The notes under the pieces were generated by a model that saw only the letters and a program-made list of their open reading frames with translations, had not been told where the DNA came from and ran no database searches. Both the position numbers and the translations under genes were made by a program. From positions 1-64,000 of the forward strand of contig NZ_JAJQKI010000016.1 in NCBI RefSeq assembly GCF_023036475.1: a stretch of 64,000 nucleotides of DNA, given 5' to 3'. Of this stretch, positions 27,530 to 36,729 are shown one piece after another; positions within the stretch are counted from its first letter, which is position 1; each line of letters opens with the position of its first letter. Source of the stretch: Bacillus pinisoli (GTDB lineage: Bacteria > Bacillota > Bacilli > Bacillales > SA4).

Positions 27530-27558
27530 AACGTTTCTCTTGAAAGAAGGTGTATGTA

Positions 27559-28545
27559 ATGACCACCAATAAAAAAATTATTTATTTCGATCAGGTGTTT
27601 GGTGACTTTAAAAACATTCTGTTTGAACATAAGCCAGAAGGTTTCGACCTGTTATTTTGGGATGAAATGACAGCGGATGAAAGAGAAAAGTTACTCCCAG
27701 TTGCTGATTATTTACTTGTGGCAACTCAAAAGATTGATGATTCCATTATTGCTAAAGCGAAGAATGCAAAGTTGATCCAAAAAACAGGGATTGGCGTGGA
27801 TAACATTGATATCGAATCAACAAATGTTAACGGAATTCCAGTTTCCAACACTCCTGGTGGGAATGCAACAGGTGTAGCGGAGTTAACGATTCTATTAATT
27901 TTATCTCTATATCGAAAGCTTCCCTATGTGAATAGAGAAACGAAAGCTGGTAAATGGCTGATGTGGGAGGTGCGTCCAACCTCTTACGAACTAGAAGGAA
28001 AAACCCATGGTTTTATTGGTTTCGGTATGATTGGCCGTGAAGCTGCCAAAAGATCCAAAGCATTTGGAACCAATATTGTCTATTATGATAAATTTAGAGC
28101 TTCAAAGGAATATGAGGATGCACTTGAAGCAACTTACTTAAGTTTAGAAGAGGTTCTTCAACAGTCTGATGTTATAAGCTTACATCTTCCCTTACTTCCA
28201 GATACAAAAGGGTTAATTGGACAAAAAGAGCTCTCCATGATGAAGGGAAATGCGGTGTTAATCAATGTGTCCCGTGGTGGCATAGTCAAGGAGGATGCTT
28301 TATATCAAGCTTTGACAGAAGGTGTCATTGCCGGGGCTGGAATCGATGTGTGGGAAACTGAACCTACAGATCCAACAAATCCACTTTTAACCCTTGAAAA
28401 TGTAATTGCATCTCCTCATATTGGTGCGGGGACACGTGATACATTAAACAGAGTGTTAAAGATTGCCTTCGATAACATCGTGAGAGTGGACAATGGAGAC
28501 AATCCACAGTATGTTGTAAATAATACCATTCATATTAGTAAATAG
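27559..28545 (+). CDS. D-isomer-specific 2-hydroxyacid dehydrogenase
   Basis: This 328-residue protein has the NAD-binding GFGMIGREAAKR fingerprint (about 153-164), KTGIGVDNIDIE, the catalytic-region VSRGGIVKEDAL (Arg), an acidic ETEP segment and SPHIGAGT with the catalytic His. Such enzymes interconvert D-2-hydroxy acids and 2-keto acids; phosphoglycerate-dehydrogenase-like and hydroxypyruvate-reductase-like members look alike. Together with the Ldh2-family gene upstream it could convert one stereoisomer to the other through the keto acid. The ATG at 27559 follows AAGAAGGTG. Confidence 0.88.
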   Translation: MTTNKKIIYFDQVFGDFKNILFEHKPEGFDLLFWDEMTADEREKLLPVADYLLVATQKIDDSIIAKAKNAKLIQKTGIGVDNIDIESTNVNGIPVSNTPGGNATGVAELTILLILSLYRKLPYVNRETKAGKWLMWEVRPTSYELEGKTHGFIGFGMIGREAAKRSKAFGTNIVYYDKFRASKEYEDALEATYLSLEEVLQQSDVISLHLPLLPDTKGLIGQKELSMMKGNAVLINVSRGGIVKEDALYQALTEGVIAGAGIDVWETEPTDPTNPLLTLENVIASPHIGAGTRDTLNRVLKIAFDNIVRVDNGDNPQYVVNNTIHISK

Positions 28546-28569
28546 ATAAGTAGAAAAGGAGAATGAGTA

Positions 28570-29355
28570 ATGGATTTAAATTTAGCAGGTAAAGTTGCAC
28601 TTGTTATTGCATCAAGCCAAGGTTTAGGTAAAGCGGTTGCTGCTCAGCTCGTTGAAGAAGGAGCCCATGTTATGATTACAAGTCGTGATGAGGTAAAACT
28701 TCAAGCTGTTCAAGAAGAGCTCGAGCAAATTGGTAAAGGTAAAGTGGCTTATTATCGTGCTGATATTACAAATGTTGATGATGTTAAGGCACTAGTAAAG
28801 CAAACAAATGAACTGTTTGGAAAAATTGACATCTTAATTAATAATGCTGGAGGACCTCCAGGAGGCGGTTTCGAGAAATTTGCTGATGAAGACTGGCAAA
28901 AGGCGTTTGAATTAAACCTATTAAGCTATGTACGTGTTATTCGTGAAGTGTTACCTGACCTTAAGAAAGAAGGCGGCCGTATTATTAATATTGCTTCCTC
29001 TTCTATCAAGACTCCAATTCCAGATTTAATTTTATCGAATACGTTTAGAACTGGAATAGTAGGCTTAAGTAAGAGCTTAGCTGAAGAGTTAGCTCCTTAT
29101 AATATCTTAGTAAATATTGTGGCACCAGGCCGAATTGCGACAGATCGTGTTGCCTTCTTAGATCAATTAAAAGCAGATAAGCTGAACTTGTCTAAAGAAG
29201 AAGTGGTTGAACAATCAAAAACGACTATCCCACTTGGTCGCTATGGTCAACCAGAGGAATTTGCAAAAGTGGTTGTGTTTTTAGCATCTGATGCGAATAG
29301 CTATGTAACAGGTAGTTCCATTCTAGTAGATGGTGGAATGGTAAAGGCTATTTAA
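28570..29355 (+). CDS. Short-chain dehydrogenase/reductase-family protein lacking the YxxxK pair
   Basis: This 261-residue Rossmann protein has an N-terminal ASSQGLGKAVA nucleotide motif, NNAGGPPGGGF near 88-98 and C-terminal GSSILVDGG. The catalytic Ser region is IASSSIKTP, but the usual YxxxK is not present: the corresponding stretch reads LSNTFRTG. It therefore belongs to a divergent SDR subgroup whose chemistry is uncertain. It is the last gene of the hydroxyacid operon, followed by a terminator. Confidence 0.85.
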   Translation: MDLNLAGKVALVIASSQGLGKAVAAQLVEEGAHVMITSRDEVKLQAVQEELEQIGKGKVAYYRADITNVDDVKALVKQTNELFGKIDILINNAGGPPGGGFEKFADEDWQKAFELNLLSYVRVIREVLPDLKKEGGRIINIASSSIKTPIPDLILSNTFRTGIVGLSKSLAEELAPYNILVNIVAPGRIATDRVAFLDQLKADKLNLSKEEVVEQSKTTIPLGRYGQPEEFAKVVVFLASDANSYVTGSSILVDGGMVKAI

Positions 29356-29365
29356 GAATTAACGG

Positions 29366-29402
29366 CTATGTATCTCTTTCTGAGTTACATAGTCTTTTTT
29401 TC
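29366..29402 (+). terminator. Intrinsic terminator of the hydroxyacid operon
   Basis: CTATGTA (29366-29372) pairs with TACATAG (29386-29392), followed by TCTTTTTTT. Confidence 0.75.
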
Positions 29403-29417
29403 TATTTACTCAATAAG

Positions 29418-29579
29418 TTATAAAAACTGAGCGATATCTTTTAAATTTCGCCATAAAATGTAGAATTTAGCCAATACCTCTGCCAGTTTGAACAATATAT
29501 CTATAATATCGCCATATAGCGTTTCACCAGAGGCATACTTAGCATCATTTGCAAGCCTTTTCATTTGTGTAATAGCCAA
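29418..29579 (-). CDS. Possible small minus-strand protein of unknown function
   Basis: On the minus strand, TTG at 29579 (or ATG at 29564) opens a frame of about 48-53 codons. It has a well-mixed, helical-looking composition (ETLYGDIIDILFKLAEVL, then FYILWRNL) and GTAAAGGG just upstream. It fills the gap between a terminator and the thioredoxin-like gene. I do not recognise it; it could be a gene remnant or chance. Confidence 0.25.
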   Translation of the reverse strand: MAITQMKRLANDAKYASGETLYGDIIDILFKLAEVLAKFYILWRNLKDIAQFL

Positions 29580-29613
29580 AAACCCTTTACACTTTATAAA
29601 AAAAGGAGGTATC

Positions 29614-30372
29614 ATGATGCTCTTACAAAAGATTCAAGACTTTACACTTACTGATCTACATGGTAAGGAAGTTTCTATTTCTGATTACCGAGGTAAAAAT
29701 ACCTTAATTTTTATGTGGGCTTCGTGGTGAAGATGTCGTGATCACTTGCCAGGATGGCAAGAGTTTTATGAAAAGCACAAGCATGAAGATTTTGATATCT
29801 TATCTGTATCTGTGGATATTCAAGGTGCTGAAGTAGCAAAACCTTATGCACAGGACTTACCTTTTACAACTGTAGTGGATACCGAGAATAAATTAGCGAA
29901 CTTATTTGGATTCAAAATTGTTCCTAATGGTATTTTTGTAGATAAAGAGGGAATTATTCGACTTATTAAACAAGGATTTCAAGTAAGTCAAGCAAACCAT
30001 GTAGAAGCACTTGAAAAATTAGTTACAGGTGTCGTAGATAAGGTGGAGTTAGATGACACTTACTATGAACCCAAACACATAGCACTTGAGGCACAACTAG
30101 CTCAAACGAAATTCAAGCTAGGAATGGAATATTCAAAAAATGGCAAAAAAGAAGAAGCGTTAAAGGAACTAGACGAGGCACTGTTACTTGATCCCGATAA
30201 TTTCTTAATTCGTAAGCAACGTTGGTATATAAGACATCCTGAAAAATTCTCACCGACAATTGATATCGAATGGCAACAAGAGCAATTGACAAAGGAAAAA
30301 GAAGAAGAGAGCAAGCGACAGGGATTAGACTGTGGTCCTGAAGGTTGCATCATTCCAGGGACAAATCAATAG
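29614..30372 (+). CDS. Probable selenocysteine-containing thioredoxin/TlpA-like protein
   Basis: Read through TGA at 29728-29730, this frame gives a 252-residue redoxin. Residues 1-38 include the typical FTLTDLHGKEVSISDYRGKN and MWASW. The TGA follows as residue 39, then RCRDHLPGW, so the redox site is W-U-R-C in place of W-C-x-C. The frame continues with the ordinary thioredoxin-fold signs LSVSVD, VPNGIFVDKEG and GF. A TPR-like helix pair near 155-200 and a C-terminal CGPEGC follow. The start follows AAAGGAGG. A SECIS-like hairpin lies 14 nt after the TGA. The alternative, a nonsense mutation, would not be expected exactly at the redox residue with the rest intact. Confidence 0.8.
29745..29761 (+). 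promoter_or_regulatory. Bacterial SECIS-like hairpin
   Basis: CTTGCCA (29745-29751), loop GGA, TGGCAAG (29755-29761). The apical loop starts with G and begins 21 nt after the TGA, inside the 16-37 nt window described for bacterial SECIS elements. Confidence 0.7.
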
Positions 30373-30383
30373 TAAGAAAGAAC

Positions 30384-30426
30384 AGGAGTATTTATGGCTA
30401 AACAAGTCGTAAATACTCCTTTTTTG
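30384..30426 (+). terminator. Intrinsic terminator after the selenoprotein gene
   Basis: AGGAGTATTTA (30384-30394) pairs with TAAATACTCCT (30410-30420), followed by TTTTTG. Confidence 0.8.
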
Positions 30427-30495
30427 TTTATAATCGATTACCCCCATAAAACTACTGTTTAAAAGAGTCTACTAAGTAATATAAAAAAAAATTAA

Positions 30496-30511
30496 ATGTA
30501 AGCGTTTTATA
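30496..30511. promoter_or_regulatory. cre-like site upstream of the threonine operon
   Basis: ATGTAAGCGTTTTATA fits the cre consensus except at two positions and lies just upstream of the -35 box, a position compatible with activation or repression. Confidence 0.35.
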
Positions 30512-30523
30512 GAAAATTGCTGG

Positions 30524-30552
30524 TTGTATTCACCAATTATGTGTTTTATAAT
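30524..30552 (+). promoter_or_regulatory. SigA promoter of thrR-hom-thrC-thrB
   Basis: TTGTAT (30524-30529), 17 bp, TATAAT (30547-30552), with transcription expected near 30559. No T-box leader is visible before the first gene. Confidence 0.65.
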
Positions 30553-30593
30553 GTCCATATCAGATAAACAAATGTCTATATATGGAGGACGTA

Positions 30594-31034
30594 ATGAGTA
30601 AAGAAAAATTTTATCTTATCTCTAGTGATATTTTGCCAGAGTCGATTTTGAAGACCGTTGAGGCAAAGAAGTTGTTCGAATCAGGAGAAGTTGAGACGGT
30701 TAATCAGGCGGTAGAAAGGGTTGATTTAAGTAGAAGTGCTTATTACAAGTATAAGGATAAAATATTCCCTTTTAATGCTGCTACATATCAGCAAATTATC
30801 ACCATTTCATTTACGCTTGAACACAAATCAGGAGTTCTATCACAATTACTTCGATTTGTGGCGGAAAAGGGTGGCAATATTTTAACGATTAATCAAAGTA
30901 TACCCTTGCAAGGTATTGCAAACGTAGTTCTATCAGTTGATACAGCAGCATTACTCATTCCAACATCAGAGTTTGTAGAAGAAATCCAGCAAATTGATGG
31001 AGTTAAAAAAGTTGTAATTGTAGGTCAAGGATAA
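30594..31034 (+). CDS. thrR: ACT-domain regulator of threonine genes (ThrR/PheB family)
   Basis: This 146-residue protein has an N-terminal helix-turn-helix (ESGEVETVNQAVERVDLSRSAYYKYKD) and a C-terminal ACT domain (FTLEHKSGVLSQLLRFVAEKGGNILTINQSI). This is the UPF0735 family, whose B. subtilis member ThrR represses threonine synthesis genes. Its position directly before hom-thrC-thrB supports that role. The ATG at 30594 is fixed by TGGAGGACGT; the ATG at 30582 lies in that site. Confidence 0.88.
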   Translation: MSKEKFYLISSDILPESILKTVEAKKLFESGEVETVNQAVERVDLSRSAYYKYKDKIFPFNAATYQQIITISFTLEHKSGVLSQLLRFVAEKGGNILTINQSIPLQGIANVVLSVDTAALLIPTSEFVEEIQQIDGVKKVVIVGQG

Positions 31035-31092
31035 GTATGTAAGATTTGGTCAATATCAAAGTAATTATAAAACCATGAGGGGTGAAGCACGG

Positions 31093-32391
31093 ATGAACGG
31101 ACATAAAGTAAAGGTTGGTTTAATGGGCTTGGGAACAGTAGGAACAGGTGTCATACGATTACTAGAGGGACATCAAGATGATTTAAAACAACAAACGGGA
31201 GTCCAAACTGAAATTGCTAAAGTTCTTGTACAAAATCCAGGTAAGGAAAGAAGTGTAAATGTTCAATCTGATCTTATAACAACAGATCCTTACAGTCTTT
31301 TACACGACCCAGAAATTGATGTGATTGTTGAAGTGATGGGGGGAATTGAACCGACATTAGGCTTTATTCTAGAAGCATTAGAACAAGGTAAACATGTCGT
31401 GACTGCTAATAAGGACTTAATGGCTCTTCATGGGGCTGAAATCTTAAAAAAAGCTGCTGAGAAAAACTGTGATGTATTCTATGAAGCAAGTGTAGCTGGT
31501 GGAATCCCTATTTTACGTGCATTAGTTGAAGGATTTTCATCGGATCGTATTACAAAAATGATGGGAATTGTAAATGGAACGACGAATTATATTTTGACGA
31601 AGATGAGCCAGGAAGGTGCTTCTTATGATGCCGTGTTAAAAGAAGCACAGCAATTAGGTTATGCAGAAGCAGACCCAACTTCAGATGTCGGTGGTATAGA
31701 TGCTGCGAGAAAAATGTCAATCTTAAGTACGTTAGGTTTTCATGCAGGAATGAACCTAGAAGACGTTTCCTGCAAAGGAATTTCTGAAGTGACGAGTGAA
31801 GATATTGAGTATGGCAAAAAGCTAGGCTATGTAATGAAGTTAATTGGAATTGCAAAACAAGATGATGAATTAATTGAAGTCAGCGTAGAGCCTACATTTG
31901 TTAAAAATTCACACCCCTTAGCGTCTGTAAATGGAGTATTTAACGCTGTTTATGTGTACGGGGAAGCTGTTGGTGAAACGATGTTTTATGGACCAGGGGC
32001 AGGTGAACTACCAACTGCAACAGCCGTCGTTTCAGATTTAGTAACAGTCGTAAAAAATATGAAGCTCGGTGTAAACGGTAGAGGTATGGTAGCCCCATAT
32101 AAGGAAAAGAAGTTAAAAAAAGATGAAGAGATTTTTGCTAAATATTTTATTAGGTTTATTGTAGATGATAAAAGTGGTGTATTATCTCAAGTGACAAAAA
32201 CAATGGCTGATTATGACGTCAGTTTAGAGCAGGTTATGCAGCAGCCTTATAATAAAGATCATAAAGCTGAACTAATTATTGTCACTCACTCATCTTCCAA
32301 AAAGAGCATTCAAAACATCCTTACACAACTAGAAATGTCGGACTATGTAAATGAAATTAAAAGTTTTTATCGCGTAGAAGGTGGTGAGTAA
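31093..32391 (+). CDS. hom: Homoserine dehydrogenase
   Basis: This 432-residue protein has the NAD(P)-binding GLMGLGTVGTGV near residue 10, the substrate/catalytic region ANKDLMALHG, VAGGIPILRAL, NGTTNYILTKM, and the family signature around ADPTSDVGGIDAARKM. A C-terminal ACT domain gives threonine feedback sensitivity. The enzyme reduces aspartate semialdehyde to homoserine. AGGGGTGA places the start at 31093 rather than 31075. The thrC start codon follows the stop without a gap. Confidence 0.95.
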   Translation: MNGHKVKVGLMGLGTVGTGVIRLLEGHQDDLKQQTGVQTEIAKVLVQNPGKERSVNVQSDLITTDPYSLLHDPEIDVIVEVMGGIEPTLGFILEALEQGKHVVTANKDLMALHGAEILKKAAEKNCDVFYEASVAGGIPILRALVEGFSSDRITKMMGIVNGTTNYILTKMSQEGASYDAVLKEAQQLGYAEADPTSDVGGIDAARKMSILSTLGFHAGMNLEDVSCKGISEVTSEDIEYGKKLGYVMKLIGIAKQDDELIEVSVEPTFVKNSHPLASVNGVFNAVYVYGEAVGETMFYGPGAGELPTATAVVSDLVTVVKNMKLGVNGRGMVAPYKEKKLKKDEEIFAKYFIRFIVDDKSGVLSQVTKTMADYDVSLEQVMQQPYNKDHKAELIIVTHSSSKKSIQNILTQLEMSDYVNEIKSFYRVEGGE

Positions 32392-33465
32392 ATGGCTGGC
32401 ATTATTAAGAGATACCGGGAGTTCTTGCCCGTCAATGAAAAAACACCTTCCCTTACACTTCATGAAGGGAATACACCCTTACTATTTGCACCGAGATTAT
32501 CGGAACAGCTGGGTCTAGAACTGTATTTTAAATATGAAGGTTTAAATCCAACAGGTTCATTTAAGGATCGTGGTATGGTAATGGCAGTCGCAAAAGCTGT
32601 AGAAGAAGGGAGTCATACGATTATGTGTGCCTCAACAGGAAATACTTCTGCCGCTGCGGCAGCTTATGCAGCAAGAGCAAACCTAAATTGCTTCGTCCTT
32701 ATTCCAGATGGGAATATCGCACTTGGAAAGCTTGCACAAGCCATGATCTATGGTGCGAAAATTATTGCCATTAAAGGAAATTTTGATGAGGCCTTATCGA
32801 TTGTGAAGGAAATAACATCTAAAGAACCTATTACTTTAGTTAATTCTCTGAACCCATATCGTTTAGAAGGTCAAAAAACAGCAGCATTTGAAATCTGTGA
32901 TGAGCTAGGTGAAGCACCGGAGATTTTAGCTATTCCAGTTGGGAATGCAGGTAATATTTCTGCCTATTGGAAGGGCTTTGTTGAATATCAGCAGCATGGT
33001 AAAATAAATCATCTACCAAGCATGTATGGTTTTCAGGCTTCAGGGGCTGCTCCTTTGGTTAGAGGTGAAATTGTGAGTAATCCAGAAACCATTGCAACTG
33101 CCATTCGAATTGGTAATCCTGCAAGCTGGAATCTGGCTACAGATGCCATTCAATCATCCGGTGGTCTAATTGACGAGGTAACGGATGAAGAAATACTTGA
33201 TGCTTACCATTTACTTGCTTCAACGGAAGGTATATTTGCTGAACCAGCTTCAGCAGCTTCGTTTGCTGGAATTTTGAAGCTTAAGAAGCAAAATCAGCTG
33301 GCGCATGGTAAAAAAGTGGTCTGTGTGCTAACCGGTAATGGTCTAAAAGATCCTAATTCTGCTATTAAAAAAGTAGCAGAAGAGCCGGTTAAAGTTGATA
33401 GTAATTATAAGTCTGTATTTGAAGTAATTGAGCAATACTCTGGTGAAGTCTATGGAAAAGTTTGA
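32392..33465 (+). CDS. thrC: Threonine synthase
   Basis: This 357-residue PLP enzyme has the pyridoxal-phosphate lysine in TGSFKDRGM (about 56-64), the [12 protein letters not shown] loop and an SxxGNxGN-like phosphate loop (VGNAGNISA). It converts O-phosphohomoserine to threonine. The ATG abuts the hom stop codon, and the last 14 nt overlap thrB, giving strict translational coupling across the pathway. Confidence 0.95.
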   Translation: MAGIIKRYREFLPVNEKTPSLTLHEGNTPLLFAPRLSEQLGLELYFKYEGLNPTGSFKDRGMVMAVAKAVEEGSHTIMCASTGNTSAAAAAYAARANLNCFVLIPDGNIALGKLAQAMIYGAKIIAIKGNFDEALSIVKEITSKEPITLVNSLNPYRLEGQKTAAFEICDELGEAPEILAIPVGNAGNISAYWKGFVEYQQHGKINHLPSMYGFQASGAAPLVRGEIVSNPETIATAIRIGNPASWNLATDAIQSSGGLIDEVTDEEILDAYHLLASTEGIFAEPASAASFAGILKLKKQNQLAHGKKVVCVLTGNGLKDPNSAIKKVAEEPVKVDSNYKSVFEVIEQYSGEVYGKV

Positions 33466-34372
33466 TGTTATCGTAAGAGTACCTTGTAGCACGGCTAATC
33501 TAGGTTCTGGATTTGATTGCATAGGAATGGCACTTCAACTATACACCACCATTAAAATGAAGAAAACGTCAAATACCTCCATTCTTTTAAGGGGCGAAAA
33601 TCTAGAAGGTATTCCTACGACAAAAGAAAATCTGATTTATAAAATCGCACAACTAATTTTCAAAAAAGCAAAATATGATTGTCCAGAGCTTGAAATTGAA
33701 ATAGAGAGTGAGATCCCCTTAACAAGAGGGTTAGGTAGTAGTGCAGCTGCCATTGTTGGGGCCATGGCGGCAGCAAACGTGCTAGCTGGTGAACCATTTA
33801 CTAAGGATGAACTTTATCTTTTCTCTTCTGAGCTTGAGGGACATCCAGACAATGTGGGAGCATCTTTACTAGGTGGAATTGTAATTGCTACGTATAATGA
33901 AGAAAAGGTTTCATATATCAGAGTGTCTCCTCCACCCGAGATGAAGACAGTAGTAGCTGTTCCTCACTTTGAACTATCTACTAAATTGGCAAGGGATGTT
34001 CTACCTAACTCATATTCTAAGGAAGATGCAGTGTATGCAATCGGCCATTCAGCTTTACTTGCCAGTGCCCTTGTTAGTGGGAATACATCTTTATTAAATG
34101 AAGCAATGAGGGACCGAATTCATCAACCATTCCGGACAAGTTTAGTTCCCGGAATGAATGTACTATTAGATCATGCTCACCAATACGGTGCGCTAGGTAT
34201 TGCTTTAAGTGGTGCGGGACCAACAATTATTGCTTTGACAGACCGAGAGGATGAAAAACTTCAGCAGTATATGCACGATGTACTTTTAGAGCATGGTATT
34301 TCATCAACGGTTCAAACGCTAATACCAGATAATCAAGGAATACAAATTCAATCATTTGTGACAGTTAATTAA
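33452..34372 (+). CDS. thrB: Homoserine kinase
   Basis: This 306-residue GHMP-family kinase has the ATP-binding loop [16 protein letters not shown] near 87-102, an N-terminal [16 protein letters not shown] and a C-terminal [14 protein letters not shown]. It phosphorylates homoserine for ThrC. The ATG at 33452 (site TGGTGAAG) overlaps thrC; an upstream in-frame codon at 33428 lacks a ribosome site. Confidence 0.95.
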   Translation: MEKFDVIVRVPCSTANLGSGFDCIGMALQLYTTIKMKKTSNTSILLRGENLEGIPTTKENLIYKIAQLIFKKAKYDCPELEIEIESEIPLTRGLGSSAAAIVGAMAAANVLAGEPFTKDELYLFSSELEGHPDNVGASLLGGIVIATYNEEKVSYIRVSPPPEMKTVVAVPHFELSTKLARDVLPNSYSKEDAVYAIGHSALLASALVSGNTSLLNEAMRDRIHQPFRTSLVPGMNVLLDHAHQYGALGIALSGAGPTIIALTDREDEKLQQYMHDVLLEHGISSTVQTLIPDNQGIQIQSFVTVN

Positions 34373-34377
34373 CAGAA

Positions 34378-34405
34378 GGGCATGTCTGAGCTAAGACATG
34401 TCCTT
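34378..34405 (+). terminator. Intrinsic terminator of the threonine operon
   Basis: GGGCATGTCT (34378-34387) pairs with AGACATGTCC (34393-34402) with one G-T pair, then TTT. Confidence 0.65.
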
Positions 34406-34497
34406 TCATGTTATCAACGTTGAAAACAATGGGTATCTATACATTGATTGCTAACAATAACGAAACATTAGAAATAACGTATAGGGAACCTCTATCA

Positions 34498-34526
34498 TTG
34501 ACGTTTATCTTAAAAGACGATATCCT
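34498..34526 (+). promoter_or_regulatory. SigA promoter for the M42 peptidase gene
   Basis: TTGACG (34498-34503), 17 bp, TATCCT (34521-34526), ending 63 bp before the start codon. Confidence 0.5.
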
Positions 34527-34589
34527 AAATACATTAATATTTTAGTGTGATGCAGTGATAAAGTGAAGTTGAGTAGAGGAGGAGATATT

Positions 34590-35648
34590 ATGAAAGAGTT
34601 AGTTAAAGAGTTAACGGCTTTACACGGTCCTTCTGGTTTTGAACAGCCAGTTGTAAAATACATCTTTGATAAGGTAAAAAGTAAAGTAGATGAAGTAAGA
34701 GTAGATAACCATGGAAACATTATTGCTAGAAAAATAGGTAAGAAAAAAGGTCCCAAGGTTGTAATTACGGCTCATATGGACGAGGTTGGATTCATTGTTC
34801 GAAAGATTGAAGAGAATGGTTTACTTAAATTTGAACAATTAGGTGGACATGATGAGCGAGTCCTCCCAGCACAAAAGGTGCAGGTCCGTACCAAATCTGG
34901 CTACTTAACAGGAGTTGTTGGAACTATTTCTGCTCATTATAAAAAATTTGAGCAAGATAGTAGAGTTAAAAGATTGAGAGAATCATACATAGATATTGGG
35001 GCTGAATCCAAGCAGGATGCTGAAGCACTTGGAGTAACTTTAGGAGATCCCATTACGTGGTCACCAAGCTTTGATTTTTTAGGTGATGAGCGCACAGGCA
35101 AAGTGGTTGGAAAAGGATTCGATGATCGAGCTGGTTGTGCAGTTATTCTTCAGACCATTGAAGAGCTTGGAGATTTCGCGGGAGAAGTTATTGCCATTTT
35201 TGCCGTTCAAGAAGAAATTGGATTAAGAGGTGCGAAAATTGCAATTGAATCGGTGAATGCTGATCTTGCCGTTGCTATTGATACAACAGCAGCCAGCGAT
35301 ACTCCAGAACCCGTCCAAGATGACATTATTCAGATTGGGAAGGGGACAGGTGTAAAGGTAATGGACTTTAGTCTAGTCGCTCATCCCGCTGTGAAGGAAA
35401 GATTAGTACACGTAGCACAAAAGAATTCAGTTGATTTTCAATATGAAGTCTTTCCAGGAATTGGGACAGACGGAGGAGCCATTCACTTAGCAAACAGTGG
35501 TATACCAACTGGTGTGCTCTCCATCCCATCAAGATACACTCATTCAGCGGTTGAGGTCATTTCATTAAAAGATTTAATTGCAACGAAAGATGTACTTAAA
35601 TATTTTATTGAGTCTTTATCAGAAGATGACAAATTCACCTTTATTTAA
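34590..35648 (+). CDS. M42-family aminopeptidase
   Basis: This 352-residue metallopeptidase belongs to the tetrahedral aminopeptidase family M42 (FrvX/YsdC/YtoP type). The two-metal ligands are visible in order: His in TAHMDEVGFIV, Asp in GKGFDDRAG, the catalytic Glu pair in VQEEIGLRGA, Asp in AIDTT, and His in RYTHSAVEV. It trims N-terminal residues from peptides in the cytosol. The ATG at 34590 is set by AGAGGAGGAG. It is monocistronic, between two terminators. Confidence 0.9.
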   Translation: MKELVKELTALHGPSGFEQPVVKYIFDKVKSKVDEVRVDNHGNIIARKIGKKKGPKVVITAHMDEVGFIVRKIEENGLLKFEQLGGHDERVLPAQKVQVRTKSGYLTGVVGTISAHYKKFEQDSRVKRLRESYIDIGAESKQDAEALGVTLGDPITWSPSFDFLGDERTGKVVGKGFDDRAGCAVILQTIEELGDFAGEVIAIFAVQEEIGLRGAKIAIESVNADLAVAIDTTAASDTPEPVQDDIIQIGKGTGVKVMDFSLVAHPAVKERLVHVAQKNSVDFQYEVFPGIGTDGGAIHLANSGIPTGVLSIPSRYTHSAVEVISLKDLIATKDVLKYFIESLSEDDKFTFI

Positions 35649-35733
35649 TCATAATGATAAATTGATTAATTGAGAAAAGCTTAAACAGTTCCGTCTCTGT
35701 AAAGAAATATGTGAAATAGCCAACTAATTAGAG

Positions 35734-35768
35734 CAGACCAAATACCATAGGATTTGGTCTGTTTTTTT
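35734..35768 (+). terminator. Intrinsic terminator after the M42 peptidase gene
   Basis: CAGACCAAAT (35734-35743) pairs with ATTTGGTCTG (35752-35761), then seven T residues. Confidence 0.85.
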
Positions 35769-35850
35769 CTTATTGGTGCGTCATAGCTAAACAATCTACT
35801 TGGAATATTGTATATTATGCTTTAGATAAAAAATCCAACCGTTATAATTA

Positions 35851-35878
35851 CTTTTAACGATAAATGCTGTATTTATTG
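35851..35878 (+). repeat. Dispersed 28-bp intergenic repeat, copy 2
   Basis: This copy matches 9468-9495 with three substitutions and contains a small inverted repeat ATAAAT/ATTTAT. It sits 67 bp beyond the 3' end of a minus-strand gene, so the two copies do not share a promoter-like position. Confidence 0.45.
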
Positions 35879-35944
35879 CTTAGAAAATAGCCACTAACTA
35901 TACGAAAAGAGCCAATTAAAAGAGGAGGGATTGTTATAATACTA

Positions 35945-36565
35945 TCAGTAGGCGATGCCTACACGGGATTTTATGAAAATGTTTGATTTTATCTGTTTAA
36001 ATGCAAATTCTGCTGTATCCGATACGGATATTCTAGCTCCACCCTCCGGCAAAAAATTTCGTTCTATTCGATACTGTCCTATCCTTTCTCCATCCGGTAA
36101 ATACGTGGGACAGACAATCGTCCAATCGAGGGCCGATTGTTTGAGCATATCGTATACTCTGTGATGTTCTTTTGCTGCACGTGTTGACTTCTGCTTTGAT
36201 TCACCTGTTTGATAACGTAGAGAATTTGGCATTGTTCTACTTTGCAGAATACCCGCAGTTCCTATAGTTATTATTCGATTTATGCCTTCGTTTTCCATTG
36301 CTTCAATAATAAGTGGCATACTTTCAGATAGTGTGGTAGTGCCATCAGTATTGAGTGCACTTACAACTACATCGATCCTTTGCATTGCACGTTCTATATC
36401 TTCTTTATTTAAAACATTTCCTTGGATAATAGTTAAATTTTCATTATTTAATTCAATTTTTTCTGGAGTGCGAACTAGTACAGTAACATGATGTCTGTCA
36501 TTCAGGGAATAAGTAACCATTTGACTTCCAACTCTTCCAGTTGCACCTAAGATTAAAATATTCAT
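35945..36565 (-). CDS. NmrA-like NAD(P)-binding protein (atypical SDR)
   Basis: This 206-residue protein begins with the Rossmann fingerprint ILGATGRVGSQMV and continues with VLVRTPEKI, a DVVVSAL segment and ITIGTAGIL. This is the YwnB-type atypical short-chain dehydrogenase family, usually NADP-dependent reductases or redox sensors without the YxxxK motif. An AAAGGAGAC site precedes the start. Single gene; substrate unknown. Confidence 0.82.
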   Translation of the reverse strand: MNILILGATGRVGSQMVTYSLNDRHHVTVLVRTPEKIELNNENLTIIQGNVLNKEDIERAMQRIDVVVSALNTDGTTTLSESMPLIIEAMENEGINRIITIGTAGILQSRTMPNSLRYQTGESKQKSTRAAKEHHRVYDMLKQSALDWTIVCPTYLPDGERIGQYRIERNFLPEGGARISVSDTAEFAFKQIKSNIFIKSRVGIAY

Positions 36566-36729
36566 AAAAATAAGTCTCCTTTTTTTAATACTAGTATTTT
36601 ACTATTAAAGTTATTTTATTGTCTTGCCACCTGCTAGGTAAGTCTATCTAATGGAGGAGTACTGAGACTTCTTGTAGAACTATCTTATAGAGCGCTAAAG
36701 GAGAATTTTAATTCAATAAGCACCAGCCC

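Noticed and set aside
29488-29745. Reading the thioredoxin-like gene as a pseudogene with a nonsense codon, or as two separate genes
   Set aside because: The stop falls exactly on the redox residue, the rest of the frame is intact, and a correctly placed SECIS-like hairpin follows.
30427-30593. T-box or other amino-acid-sensing leader before the threonine operon
   Set aside because: The promoter lies only about 35 bp before the first gene, leaving no room for a riboswitch, and no T-box motif is present.
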